Position numbers and translations under genes: made by a program. A stretch of 64,000 nt of DNA. Source: Aquabacter sp965279295 (lineage in GTDB: Bacteria; Pseudomonadota; Alphaproteobacteria; Rhizobiales; Xanthobacteraceae). Shown here piece after piece: positions 63,468 to 64,000 of the stretch. The notes below the pieces were generated by a model, which was given only the letters and a program-made list of their open reading frames with translations, had not been told where the DNA came from and searched no databases. The stretch is from NCBI GenBank assembly GCA_965279295.1, contig CBDIHQ010000018.1. The stretch is one strand, 5' to 3'. How positions within the stretch are numbered: position 1 is the first letter of the stretch; each line of letters begins with the position of its first letter.

Positions 63468-64000
63468 ATGAAGCTGGTCCGCTTCGGTGCCCCCGGCCAG
63501 GAAAAGCCCGGCCTAATCGATTCAACTGGCGCGATCCGCGACCTCTCGGGGATCGTCCCTGACATTGCCGGCGACGTGCTGACGCCTGAGGGCCTTGATC
63601 GCCTCAGAGCGGTCGATCCCTCGACACTGCCTGTGGCGCCCGTGGGCGTCCGGCTCGGCTCCTGCGTCGCGCGGCCCGGCAACTTTGTGGCTGTGGGCTT
63701 GAACTTCGCGGACCATGCCGCCGAAGCCGGCATGCCGATCCCCGCCGAGCCGATCCTGTTCAACAAGGCGCCGAACTCCATCTGCGGGCCGGACGACGAC
63801 GTGATGATCCCGCGCGGCTCCACCAAGCTCGATTGGGAAGTGGAACTGCTGATCGTCATCGGCGCCCGCGCCCGCTATGTGGACGAGGCTGATGCCTTGA
63901 AGCACGTCGCCGGCTACGCGATCTGCAATGACGTGTCCGAGCGCAATTTCCAGATCGAGCGGTCCGGTCAGTGGACCAAGGGCAAGAGCAACGAAACCTT
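63468..64000 (+). CDS. Fumarylacetoacetate hydrolase family protein, N-terminal part
   Basis: Runs off the right edge after 177 residues. It starts MKLVRFGAPGQEKPGLIDST, continues with the FAA_hydrolase domain signature VAVGLNFADHAAEAGMPIP and EPILFNKAPNSICGPDD, and shows metal-site residues in KLDWEVELLIVIG and CNDVSERNFQ. The subgroup includes ureidoglycolate lyase and 2-keto-3-deoxy-L-fuconate-type hydrolases; it cleaves C-C or C-N bonds next to a keto group. AGGGAGA lies 9 bases before ATG 63468. It diverges from the LysE gene. Confidence 0.9.
   Translation, partial: MKLVRFGAPGQEKPGLIDSTGAIRDLSGIVPDIAGDVLTPEGLDRLRAVDPSTLPVAPVGVRLGSCVARPGNFVAVGLNFADHAAEAGMPIPAEPILFNKAPNSICGPDDDVMIPRGSTKLDWEVELLIVIGARARYVDEADALKHVAGYAICNDVSERNFQIERSGQWTKGKSNET

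Overview
The window is GC-rich, densely packed DNA from an alphaproteobacterium, almost certainly of the order Hyphomicrobiales (Rhizobiales). The signs are a giant apolipoprotein-like protein resembling the growth-pole ring proteins (GPR/RgsE) of polarly growing rhizobia, Irr-type iron boxes before the bacterioferritin genes, two phasins (PHA storage), an alphaproteobacterial purS-purQ-purL-bolA block, a DUF1476 protein and an Mla-type lipid transport operon. Assignment to Xanthobacteraceae is my guess from protein flavour only. It looks like ordinary chromosomal core. I see no insertion sequence, prophage, integrase, CRISPR array, tRNA or rRNA.

Layout. 1-4.8 kb: end of a TonB-dependent receptor, an AI-2E-family permease with an unusual C-terminal extension, a metallo-beta-lactamase-fold hydrolase, a 557-base gap without a gene and a ferritin-like DUF892 protein. 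4.9-10.2 kb: UDP-glucose dehydrogenase, divergent from a tightly coupled sulfate activation operon (cysQ-cysD-cysNC); the shared upstream region holds an AT-only palindrome. 10.2-13.8 kb: late cobalamin genes (cobD, cobQ, cobO, cobU). 13.9-18.5 kb: LPS inner-core heptose genes (hldE, hldD, waaC, waaF). 18.7-19.9 kb: two phasins. 20.3-23.3 kb: a PAS-repeat protein with a degenerate histidine kinase core. 23.5-27.3 kb: iron genes (bfd and bfr, each with an Irr/ICE box, then an Fe3+ ABC binding protein and permease without an ATPase). 27.5-35.3 kb: AsmA, GNAT, M16 peptidase, threonine synthase, an SBF-type transporter and purB. 35.3-40.2 kb: grxD, bolA, purL, purQ, purS, purC. 40.5-48.8 kb: DUF1476, SH3 protein, MgtC, rpsD, a glutamine amidotransferase, a lytic transglycosylase with murI, a membrane protein facing a GT2 glycosyltransferase, and a ferredoxin. 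49.1-57.5 kb: the giant hendecad-repeat protein, then mlaE-mlaF-mlaD-lipoprotein. 57.7-64 kb: dipeptide epimerase, MFS transporter, threonine dehydratase, a glycosyltransferase/phosphoesterase pair that looks like the agt-plcP lipid remodelling pair, a LysE exporter and the start of an FAH-family hydrolase.

Together the genes concern building and maintaining the envelope (heptose core, lipid trafficking, lipid remodelling, peptidoglycan turnover, polar growth), cofactor and sulfur supply, iron storage and purine synthesis. The most unusual items are the two repeat-built proteins, the B12-domain-like tail on the permease, the agt-plcP-like pair, and several palindromes in promoter regions.
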